A DNA stretch of 38,909 bases. It comes from a bacterium (GTDB taxonomy: Bacteria; JALSQH01). The position numbers and the translations under genes were made by a program. The stretch spans positions 1-38,909 of the forward strand of contig JALSQH010000118.1 of NCBI GenBank assembly GCA_026985515.1, in the 5' to 3' direction. The notes beneath the pieces were generated by a model, which saw only the letters and a program-made list of their open reading frames with translations, made no database searches and was not told the origin of the DNA. Positions 1 through 7,677 of this stretch are shown piece by piece. How positions within the stretch are numbered: the stretch's first letter is position 1; each line of letters opens with the position of its first letter.

Positions 1-2
1 AA

Positions 3-1379
3 CTGAATTCTGCACAACAGATCAGAGTTAAAAGGAAGAAAGCCTTAATTCCAGATCTTTTACCTGAGCCTGATGTGGTTGTGATCACCTATCCTGGATT
101 TTTGACCTCTTCCGCTCTGGAAGAATGGATAACTCGAAGGACCGCAGAAGGTCTTAATATCTTGAAAGTTTCAACAGATGAAATATACCACTGGTTCAGT
201 TTCGATAATAAAAGTCCATGGGCTATTGTAGAGTTTCTCAGGTATATGAAAAGAGTCTGGATTAATTTTCCGAAGTATCTTGTTCTCGTTGGAATGTCAA
301 CTTCCGCTCCCAGAAATGACATCATATCGCCTCCAGGTGCACGCTATCTCGAGGGAATGTGGGATCTTGTTCCATCTCCGGAGTACAGATCTGTGAATGA
401 AAATCCTCAATATTCATCTACAATTTACAGATTTTACGATACAGGGAGCGATTTTTACTATGCTGATCCAGACAGTGATGGGGTGATTGATTATATGGTA
501 GGAAGATTGCCTGTTACTGATGAAACGGAATTGAGAAATATCGTGAATAAGATCATAAGGTTCGAAACTGCAAATTCCAGTTACAATGTCATTGTAAATG
601 ATAGGGATAACAATGGATTTGATTTTTCTAACTTTGCTGATGAAATGATTTCATATTTTCCGCCAGGATTTCCAGTTTTCAGGATTGACCTTACAGATCT
701 CTCCATGGAGGAAGCGCACACTGAATTGATAAAAAAATTTTCTGAAGGAGGAAGATATCTAATTTATACGGGACATGGTTTTTTTACCTTCTGGAGTGCA
801 ATCTATGATGAACCTCCCTACTATCTCCTTTCTGTTGAACCCACTCAGGGAAGATATGACCTAAACGAAATGAAACTCTCTCCATCGCCTTTTATCGTTT
901 TTCAGATAACCTGCTTTGCCAACAGTATTTATTATCATTACTATCCCGGTTCGCTTGGGAGAAACCTTGTTATTTCTGATAGGGGAGCCTCCGCTTCCAT
1001 AGGATTCACAGATTATTCTGAATATAACTCACAGAAAGAATTTTCAAAATACCTTGCCTCAAATTTCTTTGACAGGGAAAAACGAAGATTAGGAGACGCT
1101 TTATATTCTGCTTTCCAGTTCTTTTCAAATGACCATCCAGAGATGAGGGAAGTGGACTATACTTTCAGTTTGATTGGGGATCCAACGATGGACCTGTGGG
1201 GATACTCCACTGCTTCTTCAAAAAGTACTTCGATTTCTGTTGAAGAGCCTTCTGGAAGGCTTGCAGTGGAAAGGGAAGAGGAGAGCTCTGAAGGTTGTTC
1301 CAGTATGGGAACTTTTCCGTTGTTTGAACTTATCCTGCTATTGCTGATTCCTCTGTTATGGAAGGTAAAATTGAATTAA
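3..1379 (+). CDS. Gingipain-like C25 family cysteine protease, C-terminal part (5' end outside window)
   Basis: The frame is open from the left edge, so the N-terminus is missing; a GTG at 75 is only an internal Val codon. The visible part matches the catalytic region of peptidase family C25. A catalytic-type His lies in the YTGHG motif (codon 774-776) and a Cys in the ITCFAN motif (codon 912-914), followed by the family-typical GDPTMDLWG near the end. A DPDSDGVIDY segment looks like an acidic calcium-binding type stretch. The C-terminus has a Glu/Ser-rich linker, then EGCSSMG, about 16 hydrophobic residues and a basic end (WKVKLN). This layout resembles the Cys-containing C-terminal sorting tails (MYXO-CTERM or Synerg-CTERM style), so a surface-anchored secreted protease is inferred. 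The next gene overlaps its last 22 bases. Family call is firm; substrate is unknown. Confidence 0.8.
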   Translation: MNSAQQIRVKRKKALIPDLLPEPDVVVITYPGFLTSSALEEWITRRTAEGLNILKVSTDEIYHWFSFDNKSPWAIVEFLRYMKRVWINFPKYLVLVGMSTSAPRNDIISPPGARYLEGMWDLVPSPEYRSVNENPQYSSTIYRFYDTGSDFYYADPDSDGVIDYMVGRLPVTDETELRNIVNKIIRFETANSSYNVIVNDRDNNGFDFSNFADEMISYFPPGFPVFRIDLTDLSMEEAHTELIKKFSEGGRYLIYTGHGFFTFWSAIYDEPPYYLLSVEPTQGRYDLNEMKLSPSPFIVFQITCFANSIYYHYYPGSLGRNLVISDRGASASIGFTDYSEYNSQKEFSKYLASNFFDREKRRLGDALYSAFQFFSNDHPEMREVDYTFSLIGDPTMDLWGYSTASSKSTSISVEEPSGRLAVEREEESSEGCSSMGTFPLFELILLLLIPLLWKVKLN

Positions 1380-1663
1380 TCCGTGAATTACTGCAAAAAG
1401 GGAATCCTGTAACTATGAGCGTATCCTCATACAGCATGTGGCCTGCTCTCGCACCGGGTGATTTTATCGTGGTTGGAAATGGAAAGATCAGAAAGGGTGA
1501 TATACTGGTTTTCAAAAGAAAAGATTTTTTTGTGGTTCACAGATTGATCCTGCAAATATTTGGTCTCTATTTACTCAAAGGGGATTCCTCGAGATACCTT
1601 GACATTTTAATCGGGAAAGGCAAAATATTAGGAAAGGTTCTGGTAGTTAAGAAAAAAAGTTGA
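1358..1663 (+). CDS. Small S26/S24-type signal-peptidase-like protein
   Basis: A 101-residue protein beginning inside the end of the C25 protease gene (22-base overlap, different frame), so the two are probably co-translated. It carries the SMWP box of signal peptidase I/LexA-fold proteases with candidate nucleophile Ser26. A PGDF segment, KGDILVF, then VVHRL with His61, and LKGDSS follow. A His in that place is typical of the archaeal/SipW (S26B) type, where it replaces the Lys base. It is far shorter than normal signal peptidase I and has no obvious N-terminal membrane anchor. It could be a dedicated processing enzyme for a neighbouring secreted product, or a remnant catalytic core. The fold call is fairly safe; the function is inference. 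Confidence 0.7.
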   Translation: MEGKIELIRELLQKGNPVTMSVSSYSMWPALAPGDFIVVGNGKIRKGDILVFKRKDFFVVHRLILQIFGLYLLKGDSSRYLDILIGKGKILGKVLVVKKKS

Positions 1664-1750
1664 TTGCATATTTTTTCGGCATAAAAAGGGAGGATTGGTT
1701 ACTTTTTAGGCAAAACACTTTTTAAATCCGCAGGTTAAGTTATGAGAAAA

Positions 1751-1766
1751 TGGTATTCCAGTTGTA
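1751..1766 (+). promoter_or_regulatory. Possible sigma-54 promoter for glnB-glnA
   Basis: TGGTATTCCAGTTGTA has GG at 1752-1753 and, exactly ten bases on, GT at 1764-1765 where the consensus has GC (TGGCAYR-N4-TTGCW). A start near 1777 would leave a short leader carrying the Shine-Dalgarno site of glnB. The mismatch at the key -12 C makes this weak. It is listed because PII/GS operons are often sigma-54/NtrC controlled and a much better sigma-54 site occurs at 31317. No clear sigma-70 alternative was seen in 1664-1789. Confidence 0.25.
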
Positions 1767-1774
1767 GTTTTTGA

Positions 1775-2128
<354 letters not shown>

Positions 2129-2151
2129 AACCATAAATGAAGGAGGTTACT

Positions 2152-3564
2152 ATGACACCAAAAGAAGTGATTGAGTTTGCCAAGAAGAATGATGTAAAGA
2201 TGGTTGATTTGAAGTTTCTCGATATTCTGGGAACCTGGCAGCATTTTCTGGTACCAATCAGCGAGTTAAAAGAAGAAAGTTTTGAAGAGGGATTTGGTTT
2301 TGATGGTTCCAGCATCAGGGGTTGGCAGCCCATCCATGCCAGTGACATGCTGGTTGTCCCTGATCCCGATACTGCTATTATCGATCCATTTATTGAGGTT
2401 CCAACATTGAGTCTCATCTGCAACATTGTTGATCCAATTACCAGGGAACCCTATGACAAAGATCCAAGATACATCGCCCAGAAGGCTGAGAATTATCTGA
2501 AGTCCACCGGAATCGGTGATACAGCCTATTTTGGACCGGAAGCGGAGTTCTTTATTTTTGATGATATCAGATATGCATCTGATCCCAACTATGCCTTTTA
2601 TTTCATTGATTCAATTGAAGGAATATGGAATACTGGCAGAGAGGAAAATCCAAACCTTGGTTACAAGATAAGGCACAAAGAAGGTTATTTCCCCGTTATG
2701 CCTTCTGATTCTCTTACTGATCTCAGGAATGAAATGGTGCAGGTTCTGATTTCTCTCGGGATTGATGTGGAGGCTGCTCACCATGAGGTGGCCACTGCTG
2801 GACAGGGTGAGATTGATATGAGATATGACAGTCTTGTGAAGATGGGTGACAAGCTGATGTGGTTCAAATATGTTGTGAGAAATGTTGCCAGGAAGCATGG
2901 AAAAGTTGCTACCTTTATGCCAAAACCACTCTACAATGATAATGGTTGTGGTATGCATACCCACCAGTCTATCTGGAAGGAAGGAAAACCAGTTTTTGCA
3001 GGTGACAAATATGGTGGATTGAGTGAGATTGCAATGTGGTATATTGGTGGTATTATCAAGCATGCAGCAGCCATTGCAGCATTTACAAATCCAACTGTTA
3101 ATTCTTACAGAAGGCTCGTTCCCGGTTTTGAAGCTCCAGTGAATCTTGCATATTCCAGCAGGAATAGAAGTGCAGCAATAAGGATTCCAATGTACAGCCC
3201 GAGCCCAAAGGCCAAGAGAATTGAGGTCAGATTCCCTGATCCAACTGCCAATGGATATCTTGCCTTCACAGCAATGCTTATGGCTGGACTTGATGGAATT
3301 ATGAACAAAATTGATCCTGGCGAACCTCTGGATAAGGATATTTACTCACTCTCACCTGAAGAATTGAAGGGAGTGCCTCAGATGCCAGCTTCCCTTGAAG
3401 AGGCTCTCGATGCTCTCGAGAAAGATCACGAATTTCTCCTCAAGGGAGATGTTTTCACAGAAGAGGTTATTCAGACCTGGATTGAGTACAAGAGGGAAAA
3501 GGAGATCGCTCCTCTCAGACAGAGGCCAAATCCATACGAGTTCTTCCTTTACTTCGATGCGTAA
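2152..3564 (+). CDS. glnA: Glutamine synthetase type I
   Basis: ATP-dependent glutamine synthetase, the main ammonium-assimilating enzyme. I place the start at ATG 2152 because AAGGAGG at 2140-2146 sits 5 bases before it; an in-frame ATG at 2137 lies upstream of that site. This gives 470 residues, matching the family length of about 470. Visible signatures are FDGSSIRGW near the N-terminus, [10 protein letters not shown], the [13 protein letters not shown]-site region, and [13 protein letters not shown] with NRSAAIRIP. Tyr398 in [11 protein letters not shown] corresponds to the adenylylation site of enterobacterial-type (GSI-beta) enzymes, so covalent control by an adenylyltransferase, together with the PII protein upstream, is expected. 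The adenylyltransferase itself is not in this window. Confidence 0.97.
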   Translation: MTPKEVIEFAKKNDVKMVDLKFLDILGTWQHFLVPISELKEESFEEGFGFDGSSIRGWQPIHASDMLVVPDPDTAIIDPFIEVPTLSLICNIVDPITREPYDKDPRYIAQKAENYLKSTGIGDTAYFGPEAEFFIFDDIRYASDPNYAFYFIDSIEGIWNTGREENPNLGYKIRHKEGYFPVMPSDSLTDLRNEMVQVLISLGIDVEAAHHEVATAGQGEIDMRYDSLVKMGDKLMWFKYVVRNVARKHGKVATFMPKPLYNDNGCGMHTHQSIWKEGKPVFAGDKYGGLSEIAMWYIGGIIKHAAAIAAFTNPTVNSYRRLVPGFEAPVNLAYSSRNRSAAIRIPMYSPSPKAKRIEVRFPDPTANGYLAFTAMLMAGLDGIMNKIDPGEPLDKDIYSLSPEELKGVPQMPASLEEALDALEKDHEFLLKGDVFTEEVIQTWIEYKREKEIAPLRQRPNPYEFFLYFDA

Positions 3565-3602
3565 TCAAAGAGGAGGCGAACGCCTCCTCTTTGATTTTTT
3601 TT
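3563..3602 (+). terminator. Rho-independent terminator of glnB-glnA
   Basis: A perfect 16-base inverted repeat (AATCAAAGAGGAGGCG, then AA, then its complement) spans 3563-3596 and is followed by a run of T to 3602. The glnA stop codon lies in the left arm. The T run exists only on the + strand side, so it serves glnA rather than the convergent gene, whose own stop is at 3602-3604. Confidence 0.93.
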
Positions 3603-4261
3603 CAGATGCTTTTTTGCATTACAATGACAGAGAATCCGGCTTCCTCATCAGCTCTGAAAACATATTTTTCCTCAGGGGAAGGAGTTTCAGAAGGTTTCTG
3701 ATACAGGGTACTTACAGCATTAGAAAATCTCAATCCCACTTTTTCTCCCATTTCAATTACTTCTCTTACAGTGAACAATCTTGCCTTGCTGTAAAAGATG
3801 TGGCCCTCAAGCCCCTTTTTTATGTATAGCTTACCCCATTCACTTTCGGCAGGTACTATTCCAGTTATCAGGTAACCACCCTTTTTTAAAATTCTTGATG
3901 ATTCAAGGAAACTTTTTACTGGATCATCGACAAAACATATTGTTACAACCATTAAAACGAGATCAAAGGAACTGTCCTCAAATGGTAGATACTCTGCATA
4001 ACCCTGAACAGTTTTTATTCCACGTCTTTCAGCTATTGTTAGAGGCATGTGGGCGGGGTCAATCCCAAGTTTGATACATAGCCTGCTTGCGAAGTAGCCG
4101 GTACCAACTCCTACTTCTATGGCTCTTTTAAAGCTGAGATCTTTGAGAGCTTTCTTCAGTGCCTTTAGTTCAATTGGTGCCAGAACCTTTCCCTCCCCCT
4201 GAAAATACCACCTGTCGTACCTTTCAGCATATTTTTCAAATATATCTTTTGAATCTGGCAT
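3602..4261 (-). CDS. Class I SAM-dependent methyltransferase (Methyltransf_11 type)
   Basis: A 219-residue Rossmann methyltransferase. Motif I is AIEVGVGTGYFA (about residues 47-58), followed by the SAM-ribose region, then the AEYLPFEDSSFDLVL motif and the RILKKGGYLI strand typical of UbiE/Methyltransf_11 proteins. It has no membrane or signal segment, so it is cytosolic, and a small molecule substrate is most likely. It stands alone between convergent glnA and the divergent XRE-like gene. No Shine-Dalgarno is seen. A TTGATA-N16-TAAAAT promoter places transcription start practically on the ATG, so a leaderless mRNA is likely. The substrate cannot be read from sequence. Confidence 0.85.
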   Translation of the reverse strand: MPDSKDIFEKYAERYDRWYFQGEGKVLAPIELKALKKALKDLSFKRAIEVGVGTGYFASRLCIKLGIDPAHMPLTIAERRGIKTVQGYAEYLPFEDSSFDLVLMVVTICFVDDPVKSFLESSRILKKGGYLITGIVPAESEWGKLYIKKGLEGHIFYSKARLFTVREVIEMGEKVGLRFSNAVSTLYQKPSETPSPEEKYVFRADEEAGFSVIVMQKSI

Positions 4262-4268
4262 AACATAA

Positions 4269-4296
4269 ATTTTAACATCATGAGTTTTACTATCAA
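4269..4296 (-). promoter_or_regulatory. Sigma-70-type promoter of the methyltransferase gene, leaderless
   Basis: Read on the - strand: TTGATA (4296-4291), 16-base spacer, TAAAAT (4274-4269). The expected start is about 4262, next to the ATG at 4261, with no ribosome-binding site between. Confidence 0.6.
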
Positions 4297-4383
4297 GCCA
4301 GAGTGCACTTTTGGTGACTTATGATTAAATCTTTTAACGAGAGATTTTGGAAAAATTGTGTAAAAAGTTTTTTTAAATTTTTC

Positions 4384-4411
4384 TTGAAAGAAAAGAATGA
4401 TATCGTATAAT
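4384..4411 (+). promoter_or_regulatory. Sigma-70-type promoter of the XRE-like gene
   Basis: TTGAAA (4384-4389), 16-base spacer, perfect TATAAT (4406-4411). It lies 26 bases before the start codon at 4438, and a strong AAAGGAGGG (4425-4433) follows. It probably also serves mgtE and perhaps the genes further down. Confidence 0.7.
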
Positions 4412-4437
4412 TGAGGAAAATTTGAAAGGAGGGAATT

Positions 4438-4929
4438 ATGAAGAGGAGAGTGAAGAGAAAGGTTTATGAAATTAAATATCCTGCTTCAAGGGAGTTGTTT
4501 CTTTTTGCAAGAAAAGTGGTGCTCTATGAGTTGAAGAAAGAGGAAAATCTGAAAGATGAGGAGATATCTGAGGAGTTTATAAAGGACATCGAAATAGGGC
4601 GATTAATTGATTATGATTACAAATACACTCATCAGTGGAAGTTTGGGAAGAAAAAGGTCCATGATATCGGGGAGTTAATGAGGCTTGCTACAAATCTGGG
4701 AGTAACTCTTGATCTTGTGGCAAATGTTGCAACCGGTAAAATTAATTCGGAAGAAGCCTTTCAGCTGTTTTTAAAAGAAACTGAAGGTAAATATAAACTT
4801 CATGAGATATCTTCCTATGGCAAAAATGGAAAAGTGGAAGTAAAACTTTATTTTAAAGAGAGTAACAAAGAAACAACAAAGTGTATTGAAGAAGTTGAGA
4901 AAGTTTTAAAAAAATGTGACCTTCTGTAG
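4438..4929 (+). CDS. Small protein with a probable XRE-like helix-turn-helix
   Basis: A 163-residue, Lys/Glu-rich cytosolic protein not recognised as a named family. Residues about 45-100 fit an XRE-type helix-turn-helix: HQWKFGKKKVHDIGELMRLA resembles the usual W-x-x-G-K recognition segment. It is followed by LGVTLDLVANVATG, which matches the LGVSLDxL end of such domains. The tail (about 125-163) is predicted beta then helical and could mediate dimerisation. The start is well supported by AAAGGAGGG 5 bases before the ATG and by a good promoter. It sits 10 bases upstream of mgtE and is probably co-transcribed with it, so a role in controlling that unit or itself is possible but unproven. Confidence 0.6.
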   Translation: MKRRVKRKVYEIKYPASRELFLFARKVVLYELKKEENLKDEEISEEFIKDIEIGRLIDYDYKYTHQWKFGKKKVHDIGELMRLATNLGVTLDLVANVATGKINSEEAFQLFLKETEGKYKLHEISSYGKNGKVEVKLYFKESNKETTKCIEEVEKVLKKCDLL

Positions 4930-4939
4930 TTAAGGGTGA

Positions 4940-6349
4940 TTGGGGAAAAATGTGAAGGTTGAAAAAAAACAGGACCGTCCAAGCGCAAAAATTGAAATTA
5001 TAAGAAGAAATTTACGTAAGATCCTCAAGAAGAGGGAGGAGTTTCTGTTAAGGAGATTTCTCAGCAGACTCCATCCTGGAGAGATTGCTGATGCAATTGA
5101 GGATTTTTCTGTTGATGAAATGGTTGAAATATTGATGGCACTTGAAGATCCAAAGAAAATGGCAAAAGTTCTCACTTACATGAACGAGGATGTGGCTGCC
5201 GATATTGTGGAAAAGCTTCCAGGTGATATTGTGAAAAAGATTTTCACTTATCTGCCAAGTGATGAAATTATTTTCATAATGGACGAGATTGAAGAGCCGG
5301 GAGAAAAAGAGGAAATTGAAGATATTGTTGATGAACTTCCTCAGGAGAAGAAAAGGAAAATTACCAGTCTCAGGCTCTTTCCCGAAGATTCAGCAGGTAG
5401 ATTGATGGTACCCACCTTCTATTCTGTGCATCCAGAAGAGAAGATAGGTGATGTATTGAAAGAGATAAAAGGACTTGAAGATGTTGAAACACTTCCTTAT
5501 GTCTATGTTGTTGACAGTGAAAACAGACTTCTTGGTGTTGCTTCGATTAAACAGCTTGTAAGTTCTGATCCAGATCAGCCGGTAGGTGAAATCATGAATA
5601 CCCAGCTAATCACAGTTGATCCATACATGGATCAGGAAGAGGTTGCCAGGCTCTTTGCCAGATATAATCTCGTTCAGCTACCCGTTGTGGACAATAGCGG
5701 TCGGATTCTTGGAATCATAACCATTGACGATGTGGTGGATGTTATCAGGGAAGAGGCTGAAGAGGATCTTTTGAAGATGGCCGGTGCAGGAGAAAGTCTC
5801 ATAGAAAGCCTCGATGTCAGAAAAAATGTTGCCAGAAGATTGCCCTGGCTTTTTGGGAGCTGGGTGGGGGGGATAGTTGAAATAGAGGTGCTTCATTACT
5901 ATGAGCCAACTATCAGTAAGCTTGCAATACTTGCGTCGTTTATGCCAATAATACTGGGTATGGGTGGTAATATTGGACAGCAATCTGCGGCCATTGTTAT
6001 TGCTGGACTTGCGTCGGGAAGAGTAAAGTTGAAAGATTCCTTTGAATTGTTAAAGAAACAGGTAATTACAGGTTTTGTTCTTGGAGCAATCTATGGAATA
6101 CTTGTTGGATTGATAGCAGCTTTTCGCAGTACCCAGATTCCGGTTTTTACACTGGTTGTGGTTTTGTCCATGACAGCTGAAATGACCATAGCTTCCTTTG
6201 TGGGGACATTTTTACCGCTTTTTTTTGCTTTCATAAAAGTTGACCCTGCTGTTGCCACTGGTCCATTTATAAGCACGACAATGGATATAATCGGTATTTT
6301 TACCTATTTCACAACTTCTATTTTTCTTCTGAAAGGCTACCTCGCCTGA
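4940..6349 (+). CDS. mgtE: Magnesium transporter MgtE
   Basis: A 469-residue homodimeric Mg2+ channel/transporter of the inner membrane. Domains in order are the MgtE N superhelical domain (about 35-140, many acidic residues), a CBS pair (about 145-270) and five membrane helices (about 295-469). The pore-region signature GMGGNIGQQSA and the acidic DPAVATGPFISTTMD near the last helices are present. The start is uncertain: TTG 4940, with AAGGG just before it, or GTG 4952, preceded by GGGGAA. Length is slightly above the usual 450. The acidic cytosolic domains normally act as Mg2+ sensors that close the pore. It lies in a + strand run after the XRE-like gene. Confidence 0.93.
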   Translation: MGKNVKVEKKQDRPSAKIEIIRRNLRKILKKREEFLLRRFLSRLHPGEIADAIEDFSVDEMVEILMALEDPKKMAKVLTYMNEDVAADIVEKLPGDIVKKIFTYLPSDEIIFIMDEIEEPGEKEEIEDIVDELPQEKKRKITSLRLFPEDSAGRLMVPTFYSVHPEEKIGDVLKEIKGLEDVETLPYVYVVDSENRLLGVASIKQLVSSDPDQPVGEIMNTQLITVDPYMDQEEVARLFARYNLVQLPVVDNSGRILGIITIDDVVDVIREEAEEDLLKMAGAGESLIESLDVRKNVARRLPWLFGSWVGGIVEIEVLHYYEPTISKLAILASFMPIILGMGGNIGQQSAAIVIAGLASGRVKLKDSFELLKKQVITGFVLGAIYGILVGLIAAFRSTQIPVFTLVVVLSMTAEMTIASFVGTFLPLFFAFIKVDPAVATGPFISTTMDIIGIFTYFTTSIFLLKGYLA

Positions 6350-6411
6350 AGTTAAATCTTCCTGATTTGACTGTAAAAGGGGATTTTATTAGAATAATTG
6401 TGAGGTGTGCG

Positions 6412-7677
6412 ATGGAAAAAAGCGAGTATTTTATCCTTAAAATTCCCAGATCACTTCTGCCAAAAACTTTTCATCCTGAGAAAGATAGATTTTCTCTAAT
6501 ATTCAGCGGTGCAGAATTGCTGATTTTGAAGAAAAAAACTCCTGCTACCAGAGAAGAGCCAGTTTATCTCACCCTCTGGGGTGATATGAGGAGTTTTCAT
6601 GTTGAGGATCTGCTTGATGTTCTTCACATATACATGAAGACAGGAATTCTCAATTTTGACCTTGAAAATGATGTTCAAAAAACGCTTTATTTCCGTAATG
6701 GTGAGCTGATTTTTGCGCAGTCTTCCATTAAAGATGATAGACTTGGTGAAACACTTTTGAAAGAAGGAAAGATTACAAAGGAGCAGTTTGAAGAGGCGAG
6801 CAAAGAGGTTGCACCGGGAAGACATTTTGGTTCTATACTGGTGGAAAAGGGTTTCATAAAACCTTCTGATCTTGATCTTGGAATAAAAACCCAGGTTGAG
6901 AATATTGTTATTTCCCTTTTCAAATACAGAAATGGAAGATTCTATTTTCTGGAGGGAGAGAATGTTCTTGAAGGAATACAGAAAATTGATCTGGACATTG
7001 AAGCCCTGATAATAAGAGGGTTGAAGACTACTCCACCATTTGCAGAGGTGGCTGATGAGACTAACCTTGGGTATATGGTAGTTAGTGTGCTTGAGTATAA
7101 TCCGGATACGGTTCTCCTTAATCCACTTGAAAAGAAGATTATGGGTTATATTGAGGAAGAAGGTGGGGAGGTTTCGCTTCTCTCCATGAAGAGAGCTCTT
7201 CAGCTTCGTGATGTAACACTTTTTATCAATCTGAATAGACTTGCGCGCAAAAAGATAATCATGATTCAAAAATCACTTGCCAGGACTGTGATCGAAGTTG
7301 AATCAGAGGTTATGGATATAATTGAGAATAATTTTGGGCTGCTGAACAAACTGACGATACAGATTTATAATTTTGCCAGAGAAAGAGGACTTGGTGAAAA
7401 CTTCCGTGCATTTATAAATGAGTCGCTTGGTGGAGTTATGAATGATCTTGGGAGGATTTTTGATCGGGTTCAACTTTACCGGGATGGTACACTCAATGTT
7501 GATAAGTTAATTGAAAACTTAAGCACCATTCCACTTAAAGAGAGGAAGGAGATTTCGGATAGAGGGATTAACTGGTTTCTCAGTAAGGTACTTGAATGGG
7601 GAAGAAAGAACCTGAATCAGGAAGATCTTTCAAAAATAGAGAAAGCGGTAGAAAAATATAAAGAACATGCCAAATAA
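6412..7677 (+). CDS. DUF4388-domain protein 1, with winged-helix-like segment
   Basis: A 421-residue protein. The start is ATG 6412 because GAGGTG at 6402-6407 is well placed; an upstream TTG at 6367 has no such site. After a short N-terminal beta-rich segment comes a DUF4388 domain (about 54-200). It has the pattern of a GxxxxFxxxDLLxVL opening, a KTGILNF strand and YFRNGELIFAQS, then DRLGETLL and the GKITKEQ linker repeated as FGSILVEKGFI. A winged-helix-like segment follows (about 235-285), then a helical tail. DUF4388 proteins in delta-proteobacteria and relatives occur in signalling and motility/chemosensory contexts; a specific role cannot be assigned here. It is a tandem paralogue of the next gene, which overlaps it by 11 bases. 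Confidence 0.75.
   Translation: MEKSEYFILKIPRSLLPKTFHPEKDRFSLIFSGAELLILKKKTPATREEPVYLTLWGDMRSFHVEDLLDVLHIYMKTGILNFDLENDVQKTLYFRNGELIFAQSSIKDDRLGETLLKEGKITKEQFEEASKEVAPGRHFGSILVEKGFIKPSDLDLGIKTQVENIVISLFKYRNGRFYFLEGENVLEGIQKIDLDIEALIIRGLKTTPPFAEVADETNLGYMVVSVLEYNPDTVLLNPLEKKIMGYIEEEGGEVSLLSMKRALQLRDVTLFINLNRLARKKIIMIQKSLARTVIEVESEVMDIIENNFGLLNKLTIQIYNFARERGLGENFRAFINESLGGVMNDLGRIFDRVQLYRDGTLNVDKLIENLSTIPLKERKEISDRGINWFLSKVLEWGRKNLNQEDLSKIEKAVEKYKEHAK

Noticed and set aside
2137-2151. Earlier in-frame ATG for glnA
   Set aside because: It lies before the Shine-Dalgarno site AAGGAGG (2140-2146), which points to the ATG at 2152, and the family N-terminus agrees.
2611-3063. 150-residue - strand frame inside glnA
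   Set aside because: Lies opposite the conserved core of glutamine synthetase; no domain or start signal.
3395-3829. + strand frame across the glnA end and terminator
   Set aside because: It reads through a strong terminator and into the antisense of a methyltransferase; no ribosome-binding site.
6496-7269. 257-residue open frame on the - strand inside the first DUF4388 gene
   Set aside because: It is antisense to a well-supported gene, has no ribosome-binding site or domain, and its composition is that of a reverse-complement shadow.
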